Assembly (NCBI RefSeq): GCF_029407905.1
Contig: NC_073624.1
Coordinates: 120,838,001-120,902,000, forward strand
Source: Bubalus kerabau
Taxonomy: Eukaryota > Chordata > Mammalia > Artiodactyla > Bovidae
Length of the DNA: 64,000 nt
Direction: 5' to 3'
The notes under the pieces were generated by a model that was not told where the DNA came from, did not search any database, and saw only the letters and a list, made by a program, of their open reading frames with translations. This document shows positions 1 to 13,144 of this stretch, one piece after another; position 1 is the first letter of the stretch, and each line of letters begins with the position of its first letter. The position numbers and the translations under genes are program-made.

Positions 1-204
1 TACTTTTTTAGGCCCTGGAGTATGATCTAGAAGCACTTACCAAAAGTATTGGTACCATAATGACCCCAGTACATTCGTTATACTCACTGTTACCTATGGG
101 TCAGTTGCTAAGCTAATAGGGCTAATAAAGAGATTAAAAAAAAAAAAACCAATCAGTTTCAGTATTCAAAGTAGCTCCTGATCTAATGTAGAAGACATTA
201 ATAG

Positions 205-345
205 ATCACCACAATTCAGTGCTCATTCATTCAAAACATATTTAGTGAATACCTATATTCTGGCATTATTCTAGGTGCTGGGTATGTAGCAGTAAACAAA
301 GCAGACAAAATCCCTGTCCTTCCTGATTTTACAATCTAACCAAGC
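205..345 (-). repeat. L2 LINE fragment
   Basis: The run from CATTCATTCAAAACATATTT through GTGCTGGGTATGTAGCAGTAAACAAAGCAGAC follows the reverse of the L2 3' end. It is diverged and old. Confidence 0.6.
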
Positions 346-400
346 AAAACAGATAAAAACAAAATAAATAAGTAAAAATTATACTATGTTAGAGGGAATT

Positions 401-625
401 GCTGTTTTAATTGCTCAGTTGTGTCCAACTCTTTTGTGATCCCACATACTGTAGCCTACCAGGCTCCTCTGTCCACGGAATTTCCCAGGCAAGAATACTG
501 GAGTGGGTTGTCCTTTCCTTCTTCAGGGGATCTTCCCGATCTGGGGATTGAATGCACATCTCCTGTATTGGCAGGCAGATTTTTTTTTTTTTCTTTTACC
601 ATTGAGGCACCCAGGAAACCCCATT
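401..625 (-). mobile_element. Bov-tA SINE
   Basis: Ruminant tRNA-derived SINE in reverse. It has the typical CAAGAATACTGGAGTGGGTTG core and ends in a diverged form of GAGCCACCAGGGAAGCCC. A T-run interrupts the tRNA-like part. Confidence 0.85.
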
Positions 626-1034
626 AGAGGGAATAGGAAGTGTTAAAAAAAAATTATAATTTTCAAGTGGATGGCAGGTCATGGGGTACAATGGGAAAAT
701 GTACAGGAAGCATCTTAAAAATAGTTGTGCATGATCCAAAAGCAATTTTGTGGAGTGATGGGGTCAGGTACCAAGATTCCAATAGATTAAGGAATAGAAA
801 AGAGGTGCCAATGCGAACTTTCACTAAATTTCATTACAAAACAGTAGAGAAGAGATCTCACAATTATGGATGGATTTTAGGTGGGCAGCTCTTGCGCATG
901 TTTATAATTCTAGGAAAAGGGCCAGAATGTTCAATATGCTATGGGAAAAAAAAAACCATCTATGAAGGTGGGACACAGTTTGTGAGAAGTATTAGGCTTG
1001 GGTGAAATGATACAAGCAAGATCTTCTACTAATA
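626..1034. other. intergenic, no feature recognised
   Basis: Unique-looking AT-rich sequence. A 121-codon open frame here has no recognisable domain or composition bias and is taken as chance. Confidence 0.5.
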
Positions 1035-1300
1035 ATAGTATAATTTCTAATATTTATTTAAAACTTAAATGTATATAGATATTCTAAGCACTTTATATGT
1101 AATAATTCATTTAATATTCTCAGCAACCTTACAAGGTACATACTGTTACTATCATTATTTTATAATTGAGGAAGCTGGGAAACAGAAAGTTAACTGCTCA
1201 AATCACAAAGGGAAATGTAAAGTGAAATTTCAAACTCAGACATTTGGCTTCAGAGTCTTTGGTTTCCATTCCTATCCTGTACTGATAAGCGTGAAAGGGG
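1035..1300 (-). repeat. MIR SINE
   Basis: Follows the reverse MIR consensus: TATTCTAAGCACTTTATATGTAATAATTC, then AATTGAGGAAGCTGGGAAACAGAAAG. Diverged, pan-mammalian. Confidence 0.75.
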
Positions 1301-2062
1301 AGGAAGACTGGAGATCAAGGGGTTTGAGTAATGGTTTGAATCTTTATCGAAATGGTTATATTTAGGTGTGGGCAAAGGGTTAGGGTTTTTAAGAGTGTCA
1401 GACTGAATCTGTAGCCAGAACTTTGAAACAAAGGGGAACATGGCTCATTTTGTTGAAGCCCAGAGGTGCCCACTAGACTAAAACCTCTACCAGAAAAGTC
1501 ATCATGCCCATTTGGTTCACAGCTAAATGAATACACATGCAACACCTGGCACGGGGTCTAGTGAAGAGCAGGCACTCACTGAAGGGGTCTGTCAACCAGT
1601 TAAGATAACTGAAGGCAGATACGTGCCTTGGATTGGGTGGGTATTGGAGTGAACCATATGAAACTGCATTTATGTTAGTCTTAATTCTTCTGCAAAGCCC
1701 TCCTTTATCTAACTTATTCTTCTCATTTCCCTTCCCAGGCCCAATGCCCCAGTCAAATTAATTTGCTTGCTAAAGTTTGCCATTTACCATTTTCATGCCT
1801 TTATACATACCTTCCTCTCAAAATATCTACTTCACTCTCAATTCATGTCTCTCCTCTTTCAAAGTTTACTGCAAAGACTACCTACTCCCAACTATTCTTT
1901 AAAGATTCTTAAATATTTCAGCAAATCTTTGCTAATTTTTAACTTTGTGATCTCTTGTGACCCGTTCTTAAGATGCTTGTTTACAGAAATGTTCAGTATT
2001 TTAGCAAATGATCTGTTTATACACCTAAGTTTTCTTATTTTCTGGAATAGGCAATATACAGA
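1301..2062. other. intergenic, no feature recognised
   Basis: AT-rich sequence without a repeat family I can name or a credible coding frame. Confidence 0.5.
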
Positions 2063-2540
2063 CAGTCCCCAACTTAGGATGGTTCAACTTACGATTTTTT
2101 GACCTTATGATAGTGCAAAAGTAATACACGTTCAGTAGAAACCATACTAATTGCGCACTGCGATCTTTTCCCAGACTAGCCATATGTGATTCTCTCTTGG
2201 GCAGTGGAGGAGCCACAGCTACCAGTCAGCACACACTCACAAGGGGAAGTAACTGATAAGCTTACAACCACCATTCTGTACCCAATCATTCTTTCACCTT
2301 CAGTACAGTATTCAATACATCACATGAGCTACTCAGCACTACTATAAAATAGGCTTTATGTTAGAGGATTTTGCCCAACTGTAGGCTAATGTAAGTGTTC
2401 CCAACATATTAAAGATAGGCTAGGCTAAACTATGATGGTGGGTAAGTGAGGAATTTTAAATGCATGTTTTTGACTTACAATATTTTCAACTCTTGAAGGG
2501 TTTATCATAACCCCATCATAAATTAAGATTTGTATCTAAT
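2063..2540. mobile_element. Tigger/pogo-like DNA transposon fossil
   Basis: Begins CAGTCCCCAACTTAGGATGGTTCAACTTACGAT and ends with a diverged inverted copy (CCCCATCATAAATTAAGAT), with an internal motif TTTTGCCCAACTGTAGGCTAATGTAAGTGTTC. This is the pattern of short non-autonomous TcMar-Tigger elements. The exact subfamily is not assigned. Confidence 0.65.
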
Positions 2541-2784
2541 GGCTCCTACATTAAAATATACCAAAAAGTGTCCAGTAAGATGTTTGCTTCTCAAGAATAA
2601 AGTGAAAAAAGAACAAAACAAAACAAAAAAACCTATAAAAGAAGTTTGCTTCTCATCCCTTTCCCCATCCAATTCAGCTTTTCTCCTCAGAAGCAACCAA
2701 TATCATCAATTTTTAATGTAACTTTTTGGAGATATTCTAGGTTTATAGAGGCAAATATGTATAGTTACCCTTTTTTTATTCTTC

Positions 2785-4935
2785 AACAACAAAAGGATCA
2801 GGAACAAGACAAATATATCATTTCAGACCACTTCTATTCAACACAGCCAGTGCAAGAAGACAAGAAAAAGAAGTAAAAACATCCAAATTAGAAAGAAAGA
2901 AATCTTACTGTCTTCATTCACTGAAGATATAATACCTATATAAAAAAATCCTATGTAATCTACAAAGAAGTTATTATAACTAATAAGTGGGCTGAGCAAA
3001 GTCATAGGATGCAAGTTCAATACAGAAATACCAAATATTTCTATATATTGCTGCTGCTGTTGTTTAGTCGCTAAGTCCTGTCTGATTCTTTGCGACCCCC
3101 CAAGGACTGTAGCCTGCCAAGCTCCTCTGTCCATGGGATCTCCCAGGCAAGAATACTGGGGTGGGTTGCCATTTCCTCTTCCGGGGGATCTTCCTGACCC
3201 AGGGATTGAACCTTCATCTCCTGCTTGGCAGGCAGATTCTTTACCACTGAGCCACCTGGGAAGCCTTGTTTCTATGTTAGCAATGAAAAATTAGAATTAA
3301 ATTTAAAATATTATTTACAATACCATAAAAAACATGAAATACTTAGGAATACCTCTGGTAAAAGACCTGTACACTAAACACTACAAAATGTTGTTTAAGG
3401 AAATTAAAGAACATCTAAATAGAGAGCTATACTACCTTTATGGATTCAAAGACTCAATCATTACTGGACGGCAACTCTTCCCAACTCAATCTATGGATTG
3501 ACTGCAATCCTAATAGAATTCTAGTAAGATTTTTTAAAAAAATAATTTTATAAAAATTAATAAGCTGATTCTAAAATTCATATGAAACTGAATGACTCCC
3601 CTCAAAAAAAAAAAAAAGAAGAATTTTTTAAAAAGATAAAAAGGGAATGAACCTACAGTGGACAAAAACAATTTTGTAAAAGAACAAAGTTGGAGACTAA
3701 CACTACTTGATGTCAAGACCAAGTATAAAACTACAATAATCAGTACAGTGTGGTATTGGCATTAAGAGAGACAAATCAATGTTCAGAAGCAGAACCACCC
3801 ATTAGGTGGACAACTGATTTTCAACAAAGGTATAAATAATAACAGTCTTGTCAACAAATGGTAATGCAATAAACCAACAAAAAACTTTAATATTTACCTT
3901 GAACCATATTCAAAAAATAACTCTAAAGGAATCACAGGCCTAAATGTAAAAACCTAAAATTACAAACCTTTTGAAGAATATATTGGAGAAAAATCTTTGT
4001 GACCATAACTAAGCAAAGAGTTCTTAGGAACTACACCAAAGCACAATCCAGAGAAGAGTTTAAAGCTTCTGTTCTTTGAAAGAGAATGAAAAGGCAAGCC
4101 AAGCCAGGAGGAAGAGTTTGCAAATCATGTGTCTGATAAATGACTTGTATCCAGAATACATAAAGAACTCTCAGAACTAACTAAATAAAATATGGGCAAA
4201 AGATTTGAACAGACATATAACCAAGAAGATATACAGAAGTCAAATAAGCATATGAAAAACATTCAACAGCATTTGTCATTACCTATTAAAAGGTATATTT
4301 AAAAAATTGACCATATATCAAGTGGTGGCAAGGATGTAGAGGAAACGAAACTCTCATACTGGTGGTAGGAATGTAAAATTACTTTGGAAAACACTTTGAC
4401 AGTTTCTTGAAAAGTTAAATACACACCTACCAAATAACCTAGCCATTTTACCCCGAGGTAAATTCCCAAGAGTAATAAAACCATCTATGTTTACAAAGAT
4501 TTGTATGCTAATATTTATAGAAGCTTTATTTTAATAACCACAAATGGAGAACAATCCAAACGTCCATCCACAAATGAATGAATAAACAAAAAGTAGTACA
4601 TGCATAAAAAGGGATATTACTTAGCAAAAAAAAAAAAAGGAATAAACGCAACAACATGGATGAGTCTTAAAATAATTATGCAGAGTGAAAGAAGCCACAC
4701 TCAAAAGTATACACAGTTTGATTCCATTTATATAAAACTCTAGAAAATTCAAACTAATCTGTTGCAAAGCAAGCATGTGAGGGAAAGGATTACAAAGATG
4801 CATAAGGGAACTTTGTTGGGGGTGATGGGTATATTCATTATCTATGTGATCACGGTTTCTAGGTCAAATGTGTCAAATTGCACACTTTATATATGTATTT
4901 TGTGTCTATTATACTTCAACAAAGCTAATTTTTAA
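2785..4935 (+). mobile_element. old L1 LINE, ORF2 3' part and 3' UTR
   Basis: The sequence reads as decayed L1 ORF2 (for example ATGAAATACTTAGGAATACC and AACCACAAATGGAGAACAATCCAAACGTCC) with frame breaks throughout. It ends in an L1-like tail (TATTATACTTCAACAAAGCTAATTTTTA). A Bov-tA SINE splits it at about 3049-3266. Confidence 0.8.
3049..3266 (-). mobile_element. Bov-tA SINE inside old L1
   Basis: Reverse Bov-tA, from a (GCT)n head and GTTTAGTCGCTAAGTCC to GAGCCACCTGGGAAGCC. The L1 continues on both sides. Confidence 0.9.
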
Positions 4936-5003
4936 AAACAGTTTACACAATTCTGCCCCCTGCCTTTTTTTTTTTTTTTTCCCAAATAATATACCCTGTT
5001 GAT

Positions 5004-6678
5004 CTCTTCAAGAAAATTAGAGATACCAAGGGAACATTTCATGCAAACATGGGCATGTTATGGACCTAACAGAAGCAGATATTAAGAAGAGGTGGAAAGA
5101 ATACACAGAAGAACTATACAAAAAAGATCTTCATGACCCAGATAATCACGATGGTGTGATCACTCACCTGGAGCCAGACATTCTAGAATGCAAAGTGAAG
5201 CGGGCCTTAGGAAGCATCACTACGAACAAAGCTAGTGGAGGTGATGGAATTCCAGTTGAGCTCTTTCAAATCCTGAAAGATGATGCTGTGAAAGTACTGC
5301 ACTCAATATGCCAGCAAATTTGGAAAACTCAACAGTGGCCACAGGAGTGAAAAACATGTTTTCATTCCAATCCCAAAGAAAGGCAATGCCAAAGAATGCT
5401 CAAACTACCGCACAGTTGCACTCATCTCACACTCTAGTAAAGTAATGCACAATTCTCCAAGCCAGGCTTCAACAGTACATGAACCGTGAACTTCCAAATG
5501 TTCAAGCTGGATTTAGTAAAGGCAGAGGATCCAGAGATCAAATTGCCAACATCCGTCGGCTCCTCAAAAAAGCAAAAGAGTTTCAGAAAAACACCTACTT
5601 CTGCTTTATGCCAAAGCTTTCGACTGTGTGGATCACAACAAACAGTGGAAAATTCTTAAAGAGATGGGAATACCAGGCCACTTGACCTGCCTCTTGAGAA
5701 ATCTGTATGCAGGTCAAGAAGTAACAGTTAGAACTGGACATCGAACAACAGACTGGTTCCAAATAGGAAAAGGAGTGTATCAAGGCTGTATATTGTCACT
5801 CTGCTTATTTAACTTATATGCAGAGTACATAATGAGAAACACTGGGCTGGAAGAAGCACAAGCTGGAATCAAGATTGCAGAGAGAAATATCAATAACCTC
5901 AGATATGCAGATGACACTACCCTTATGGCAGAAAGTGAAGAGGAACTAAAGAGCCTCTTGATGAAAGAGGAGAGTGAAAAAGTTGGCTTAAAACTCAACA
6001 TTCAAAAACTAAGATCATGGCATCCAGTCCCATCACTTCATGGCAAATAGATGGGGAAACAATGGAAAACAGTGAGAGACTTTATTTTTTGGGGCTCCAA
6101 AATCACTGCAGATGGGGACTGCAGCCATGAGATTAAAAGATGTTTGCTCCTTGGAAGAAAAGCTATGACCAACCTAGACAGCATATTAAAAAGCAGACAT
6201 TACTTTGCCAACAAGTGTCCGTCTAGTCAAAGCTATGGTTTTTCTAGTAGTCATGTATGGATATGAGAGGTGGACTATAAAGAAAGCTGAGCACTGAAGA
6301 ATTGATGCTTTTGAACTGTGGTTTTGGAGAAGACACTTTTAGAGTCCCTTGGACTGCAAGGAGATCCAACCAGTCCATCCTAAAGAAAATCAGTCCTGAA
6401 TATTCATTGGAAGGACTGATGCTGAAGCTGAAACTCCGACACTTTGGCCACCTCATGCAAGAGCTGACTCATTTGAAAAAACCCTGATGCTGGGAAAGAT
6501 TGAAGGCGGGAGGAGAAGGGGACGACAGAGGATGAGATGGTTGGATGGCATCACCAACTCAATGGACATGAGTTTGAGTAAACTCTGGGAGTTGGTGATG
6601 GACAGGGAGGCCTAGCGTCCTGTAGTCCATGGGGTCACAAAGAGTCGGACACGGCTGAGTGACTGAACTAAACTGATG
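5004..6678 (+). mobile_element. BovB (RTE) LINE, 5'-truncated, with TSD
   Basis: Carries the middle and 3' end of the BovB reverse-transcriptase ORF: EADIKKRW...ELYKKDLHDPDNHDG, then the RT active-site YADD near 5905, split by frameshifts. It ends in GTCGGACACGGCTGAGTGACTGAACT without a poly(A), as BovB does. The 10-bp duplication CCCTGTTGAT at 4994-5003 and 6679-6688 marks the insertion. Confidence 0.92.
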
Positions 6679-6688
6679 CCCTGTTGAT

Positions 6689-7369
6689 TGTTTTCTTTTA
6701 AACATACAAAGCTTCGTAATTCCTTTTTTTATAGCTAGCTACCCATAACTCTATTATATACAAGAACTATAATTGATTTTACAATTCCCCTATTGATGAC
6801 GATTTATAAATAATGCATTGGAAAACCTTGTACAAACTCATTTCCTTCATATACAAGCATATCTATAGGATATATTCCTAGACTAGGTCAAAAGGAAATG
6901 CCCTTACAATTCTTATTGCTACTACCAAATTGATCAATCACCAAATTGATTCAATGCAGCAAACAGAAACCATTCTAGATACTTAAAACAGGAAGGCATT
7001 TGTTATAGGGAATTTGGTGCTTACAAATTCAGTGGAAGAGCTGAAGAAGCAAGGTCTGGGAATCTAGGTTGAGTTTCCCAGGATTAATCCCACCTTAATA
7101 TAAAACAAATTCACCAGGGGAGCTACTATCTCTGCAATCATACATACTTTTGCAACATTCAAAGACCTCCAGAAGATGGCCTTTGCCTCATTTCTCTTTT
7201 CAAATCATGCAGAGAACATTTAACTCAGAAAACCTGATTAGCTTCCAGAACCCTAGCTACACACACACACACACACACACACACAAATCTGGGAAATGTA
7301 TTTATCTGTCAACTTCTCTGACTAGGTGGGCAAACTGGTAGTTGAGTGAGTTTATCCAAGAAGGCATAG
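6689..7369. other. old repeat debris with CA microsatellite
   Basis: No clear repeat family over most of this stretch. A (CA)n run lies at 7259-7285. No coding signal. Confidence 0.45.
7259..7285. repeat. (CA)n microsatellite
   Basis: About 13 uninterrupted CA units. Confidence 0.95.
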
Positions 7370-8480
7370 CACACCATCCTCAGGGGTTGTTTCAATTTAT
7401 ACCTCTACCAGCAAAAATACTTGTTCCTCAATTCTGACCAATGATATCTAGGATATAAGAGTGTTTTATAAACATTAGTCTTTCTTGTTCAAATAGGTTA
7501 AAAAATAGTTTCTTGATATAGTTTTATTTTGTATTTCTCTTAACAGTGAAGCTGAACTTCTTTTTTCCAGTTTAAGTCATTCATATCCCTTTCTGTGAAA
7601 ACTGTTTACAGTTTGGATCTTTTTTCTTTTGGACTGGTGAATGTTTTCTTATTGAATTATAGGAGTTCTTTATATATTAAGCAAAGCATGACATGATTTG
7701 CAGATATTTTTTGTACATTTGTCATTTTTCTTTACAGTGGGTTCTGCCATGAAGAATTTATTTTATATAGTGTATGATTTATCAGTTATAAATTTATAGT
7801 GAAAATCTATCTTTTTCATTGTTTCTGGATTTTATATCAAATTTAGAAAAGCCTTCACCACACTAAAATCTTTTAAAATTTTCCCCATGATTTCTTCAGG
7901 TACTTTAAACATTTCAGTTTTACATTTAAAACTGGGTTTTATTTTGGTATGAGATATGAATCCAACTATTTATCCTCCAAATAGCTATCAGATGTCCTAA
8001 TATCTTTAATGAGTTAAACCATATTCTCCCCCACTGAAATGAAATGTCATCTTTGCCTTGTGCTGAACTACCATATCTGGGTCTGTTTCTTACCCTTCTA
8101 GTCTGTTCTAAACATCTGAGTAGCCATATGCCAGTGCCAAATTCTTCTAATTATTAGTGCTCTCTAGTTTAAAATCCTGTAAGACTAGTCTGCCCTCATT
8201 GCTCAGAGTCTTCTTGGCTAGTCTCTCTTCCTTTTCATGGGAATTCTGGAATCAGCTTTCCAGTTTTAGAAAATCCTGACAGTCTTCTTGGGGTTGCATT
8301 AAGATTATAGAATAATTTACAAAGAACTGGCATGAATGATTTTAAGTCTTCCTATCCAAGAATAAGACATGCTTTTTCATGTGCTCGAACTTTCTTTTCA
8401 GAAAAAACATGGTCTTTTTGTAGTCTTGCATACTGTTTATTCCTAGGCATTTAAAAGGGGACTTTTCTTCAATTATACCT
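7370..8480 (-). mobile_element. old L1 fragment (probable)
   Basis: The style matches reversed mammalian L1 3' regions (GGAGTTCTTTATATATTAAG, TTCTTGGCTAGTCTCTCTTCC, CTTGGGGTTGCATTAAGATTATAG). Heavily diverged, so limits and strand are approximate. Confidence 0.5.
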
Positions 8481-9544
8481 GTGAACTGCCTATTATTTGT
8501 TTAAATGAAAGCTTTTACTTTCTGTGACTAATTTTATACCCAGTGACTTCATTAGTTTTAGCATACTCCTTTCAGTTGACTCTCTGAAGCCTTTTCCTAT
8601 CTTCTATAAATTTACTTCCTCCTCCATTTTTAATGTCTCTGAATGCCCTCACATCTGTTACATAATTTTCGCTTCGATTTTTAAGTTCCTTGAGGACATG
8701 AATTATAGTACTGCATTTTGTACACCTTTCAGAGCACCAGTGAAATTCTCTGCATACAACAGTTCATGGCTCTTTATTATGAAAACAAAAACATGAAGTG
8801 CCTGCTAAATTCTGAATCTGTCTCAGTGATTCACTCATATTTCTTTTTCCAGGTCTCACCCACAAATGAAACCAAAACTGATTTCCTTCTAAAAAGAAAT
8901 GTATCAGTTCTACCCATTCATGGAATCTAATTTCTTTCTCCTACCACAATAACTTTTTAAATAAAATGTCACATATATACTTTGCAATAAAGTAGGCCTT
9001 TCAGCTTATAAGATTTTTTCTTGGATTTACATATGAAATTGCAGACAAAAAGTAAAAATTTTAGTCTCAGTTTTGCTTAAACATCCTTGATAATATTCAT
9101 TCATTGTCCATAATAGTTTTCCTAAAGGTATGTATGATTTCATGTAACAACTATACACATTAGGTATAACATGATGGGGGAAATGGCCATTAAAGCTTAA
9201 CATCACATAGATCTAAACCAAAGATGTTTACATGCACAAAACAGAAGATTAAATTCTATATACAAAAAAAACAGTCTTCTTACTTTATAGTTAGAGATCT
9301 TATTAAAATATTTCCAAAGTATACCAGTTACCTGGATATCAGAAGAATAAATCAGTCATGTGTCCTTCTTAAAAATACTACACAAAATCAGAATTTCACG
9401 TGATAAAGCAAATGTTCCTTCCCCAAACCATTTTCAAATGTGGTTAAAAATTCTAACTTCCAAATTAAAATTTTCATTAGGTGAAGTAAATTAGCAATAA
9501 TTGTATGATACAGTGAAATAAGATGAAAATTCAAGAAAGTATAG
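8481..9544. other. intergenic, no feature recognised
   Basis: AT-rich sequence with no repeat family that I can name and no credible gene. Confidence 0.45.
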
Positions 9545-9690
9545 ACAAAAGCAGCTTTTTGGTGTGGGGAGGGGGGTTGGAGGGCATGCCACATGACTTG
9601 TGGGATCTCAGTTCCTCCACCAGGGACTGAACCTGGGCACAGCAGTGAAAGCCCAGAATCCTAACCACTAGACACTAGGGAACTCCCCAA
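9545..9690 (-). mobile_element. CHR-type tRNA-derived SINE
   Basis: Reverse copy of the cetartiodactyl SINE: CCACATGACTTGTGGGATCTCAG, CACCAGGGACTGAACCTGGGC, AACCACTAGACACTAGGGAACTCCC. Confidence 0.75.
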
Positions 9691-9854
9691 CTCCCCAAAA
9701 AGCAGCTCTGAAAACTGCCCAACCAAAAAATATATAAAGCAGTTTCCATATGTTTAATATTTTAAGTAGCTCAAATGCTACTATAGATAAAAATACACAT
9801 CCAGGAAAGAAACATAAGATTAAATACATGTGTGTGTATATATATATATACACA

Positions 9855-9935
9855 TAACTGAATCACTTTATTATACACCTGAAACTAACACCATATTGTA
9901 AATCAACTATACTTCAATAAATAAACTTTAAAAAT
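9855..9935 (+). mobile_element. L1 3' end
   Basis: GAATCACTTTATTATACACCTGAAACTAACACCATATTGTAAATCAACTATACTTCAATAAA is the artiodactyl L1 3' terminus. A (TA)n/(TG)n stretch precedes it. Confidence 0.75.
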
Positions 9936-10369
9936 ATAAGAAACGAACCAAAAAAATACTGCCCAGCCAAAATGAATAAATATTTGTAGATATTCCTCAC
10001 AGGGTCATAAGATACTATCCCTCAGCTTAACTCTAAGGCTCTTCTCAAACCTCATGATGAGGTTCTTTCACTTCTTCAATAATTGATTCTTCCTTGTATT
10101 TTATAGTAGACTAATATCCCTTAGATCTTATATTGACTGTATATATTTCACACTCCCAACTCCTAAAAACTGAGGCATAAATTTTCAAATGTGCTAGTAT
10201 TCTAAGATTACTAGCAAAGACCATTAAAGGCAGGCAATTGAGATTTGGAGATCTAACCAATGCGTTCATAAGATCAAGATATGAATCCCGACCACAACAT
10301 TCAAGTAATATAAGTGCCATTAGTTTTCATTATTTCTTTTTTTTTCATTATTTCTTATTTAGATAAATA

Positions 10370-11042
10370 CAGGCATACCTCCGAGATATTGCAGGTCTCA
10401 TTCCAGACCATCAAAATAAAGCAAATATGGCAATAAAGTGAGTCATACAAATTTTTTGGTCTCCCAGTGCATATAACTTTTTACTCCATACGCTACGCTA
10501 AGTCGCTTCAGTCATGTCCCACTCTGTGTGACCCCATAGACAGTAGCCTACCAGCCTCCCCCGTCCGTGGGATTCTCTAGGCAAGAACACTGGAGTGGGT
10601 TGCCATTTCCTTCTCCAATCATGAAAGTGAAAAGTGAAAGTGAAGTCGCTCAGTCGTGTCCGACTCCTAGCGACCCCATGGACTGTAGCCTACCAGGCTA
10701 CTCCGTCCATGGGATTTTCCAGGCACGAGTACTGGAGTGGGGTGCCATACTGTAGTCTATTAAGTGAGCAGTAGCATTATGTCTTAAAAAAAAAAGTACA
10801 TAATAATTTTTAAATACATCAAAAAATTGCCTAAAGATCACTGATCTCAAATCATTGTAACAAATATACTGAAAAAGCTTGAAATAAGAATTACCAAAAT
10901 GTGAAACAAAGTAAGCAAATGCTCTTAGAAAAATGATGCTGATAGACTTCAACACAGGGTCGCCAGGAACCTCCAATTTGTGAAAAAACAAAAAACTTCT
11001 TTCTGCAATAAAGCAAAAGCTCACTAAAACAAGGTATGCCTG
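10370..11042. mobile_element. Tigger1-family DNA transposon (internally deleted)
   Basis: Terminal inverted repeats CAGGCATACCTC...AAGGTATGCCTG sit between TA dinucleotides, as expected for TcMar/pogo elements. The inside keeps Tigger1 5' (CTGTAGTCTATTAAG) and 3' (GATCACTGATCTCAAATCA, GAATTACCAAAATGTGA) ends and has lost the transposase. A Bov-A2 SINE is inserted near 10485-10752. Confidence 0.85.
10485..10752 (-). mobile_element. Bov-A2 SINE inside Tigger1
   Basis: Two reverse Bov-A core units (CAAGAACACTGGAGTGGGTTG and CACGAGTACTGGAGTGGGGTG) joined by the TGAAAGTGAAAAGTGAAAGTGAAG linker. Tigger1 sequence resumes at ACTGTAGTCTATTAAG. Confidence 0.88.
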
Positions 11043-13144
11043 TAGATAAATGTCCATCTACAAGGCTAATCAGTGTAAATGACAACCTGAGATTATGACT
11101 TGTTTATTTTACCTTCTGCCTCTTTTCCTGTCCATTCACTGTTTAATTCTCAGTTGGGGGGGGGGGGGGCGGGCACCTATCAGGTACATGCAAGCTTTCC
11201 TTTTAGTATTTCTTGGTGTGTACATTAAAATAGCATAAAAATTCAGTTAATATAGTAAGTGTAGTGATCTGCTTTGAATATCACATTAAAATGTACTGAA
11301 TTAATTATAAGTAACTGGCATGTGCATTTTTAACTGCAAAGTAACCAGGAAACAACAGCAGCTAAATCACCTTGAAATACTGAAGAAGCTAAAAACATTA
11401 AAAAAAAATATCTTTTTCTATTAGAAATTAAGAATTTGGGGATACTAACTTCCACCCAGTTGTTAATATTAGGGCAAAAATGGTGAGACATGGTAAAAGT
11501 TCTCTAGTTCAAGTGTTTCCAAAAGATAACAGGCAGTGCCATAATCAGCTTCAAAAAGACCCTGCCATCACCACCACCACCAAAGAAAGAGAGCAAAAAT
11601 GGTCAGGAAATTCAAGGACAGCATTAGCAGAACTTGTGGCATATGAAAAATTTGGGAATTCATTGCAGAAATGCCAAGTAGCTGGAAGCTTCTGTGTAAT
11701 TTAATTATCATGGAGAAAGACTGTAATTGGGGGGTGGGAAAGAGCTGACTAAGGTATTAGTTAATCTTACTAACTAAAGGTCACAGAACTTATCTCAGTC
11801 TTCCCTAATAATATTAAAACTGACTTTAAATATGTTAGTAGAAGTTATTATTAGGTGAGGGACATACTCAAATGTCTCTATCATTATTAAATGCAAGCTC
11901 TTTTTCTTTTTTTTTTTAATTTTTTAATTTTTTTTTTGTTTGTTTTTTTGTGTTTAAGCTTTTTCTTTAAAAAGAAAAAAAAGCAGAGCTTAGCTTAGAG
12001 CTTTTTCCTTCCTTTTTTAGCACTGCCACAAATATTCTGATTCTTTGATGGTATATTTTCAACTGGCTATTTTTGCATTCTTGACTTTTAATATTCTGAA
12101 TCACAAATCTTGCCAAATTTTCTCTAATTAAACTCACCTATATTCCTAGATTGACTGTTCATAGAAAAAGACAACTCATTTACCAGATTGAATGAAGCTC
12201 TTGATCAACACAACTCTTGAACTTTAGCTCTTAGTTCTGTATTTAAGATAATTCCCCCTTTCCACCCCCACGTATTAGAGTCATACTTTGTTAAACCTTT
12301 CATAGATGAGAACTGCTCATGTATGGTGATTATTTTGTAAATACTTCTATATCCAGTTAATAATTTTTAAAATTTTCTATTGGAAGAGGCACAGCTGTAG
12401 TTCTGGCAAAGCAGTGAATCAAATGCTGAGGAACTAGAACTGTCACATGACAACCTCAAGGCAACCTACTAAAGATTAAGTTCTCAGTAAATGAACAATG
12501 CTATACCTGGCAATTTTCAATCAAGTTCATCCTGGATTATATCCTTAATAAATAAATTTCTTGTGCCACTACTGTTGACCTTTGACAGGGAGGAAATACT
12601 AAATGCCACTTCTTCAGCTAAAGTATGTTTTCAGGTTTCATACCAACATGGGACTCAAAATGGGGAGTGAGGAGCTTATATTGCATAGTATTTGGGTAAG
12701 AGGAATAACTTTGTTACCCAGGAGACAGCCAGAAGTCTCAAAGCCTCTTGTTCTTATGATACAGTTTTTCCTTTACAGGCTTTTTACGTTTTGAAGACCT
12801 GTCACTAGATTATTAAAAGTATTCACGTTTTGTGAACTAGTGCAGATGAATTAATGAAGATGAAAAGAAGTTACTTCTTGATAACTGGTTCCTGGAATAG
12901 TTTTTCTTAAAAACAAGTCAATGAATTGACTTTGTTTTCTACCCAAGAGGATCAAGAAGAGACATGGATAACTTTAGTAACACACCACAGTATCAAAAAT
13001 ATTCTTAAAAGGCACTGGAAAGAGTATTAGGAAATCCTGGTATTCATTAAGCTGTCTTTCTGGCCTGTATCTTCAATTTCAGGAAGGAAAAAGGCAACCC
13101 ATACTCCTAAATTGGAAAGTGCCTTTAGAAATAGATGTTATGGC
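11043..13144. other. intergenic, low-complexity tracts only
   Basis: Mostly unique AT-rich DNA. A 14-G run lies at 11156-11169, a CACCACCACCACC run near 11568 and T-rich low complexity at 11890-11990. Open frames of 60-75 codons show no domains. Confidence 0.45.

Noticed and set aside
401..625. tRNA-like sequence within Bov-tA and CHR SINEs
   Set aside because: The tRNA-derived heads are diverged, lack an intact cloverleaf and occur in multicopy SINEs, so no tRNA gene is called.
640..1005. 121-codon open frame in unique sequence
   Set aside because: No domain, signal or repeat origin recognised, no splice or promoter context, and a length possible by chance. Not called as a gene.
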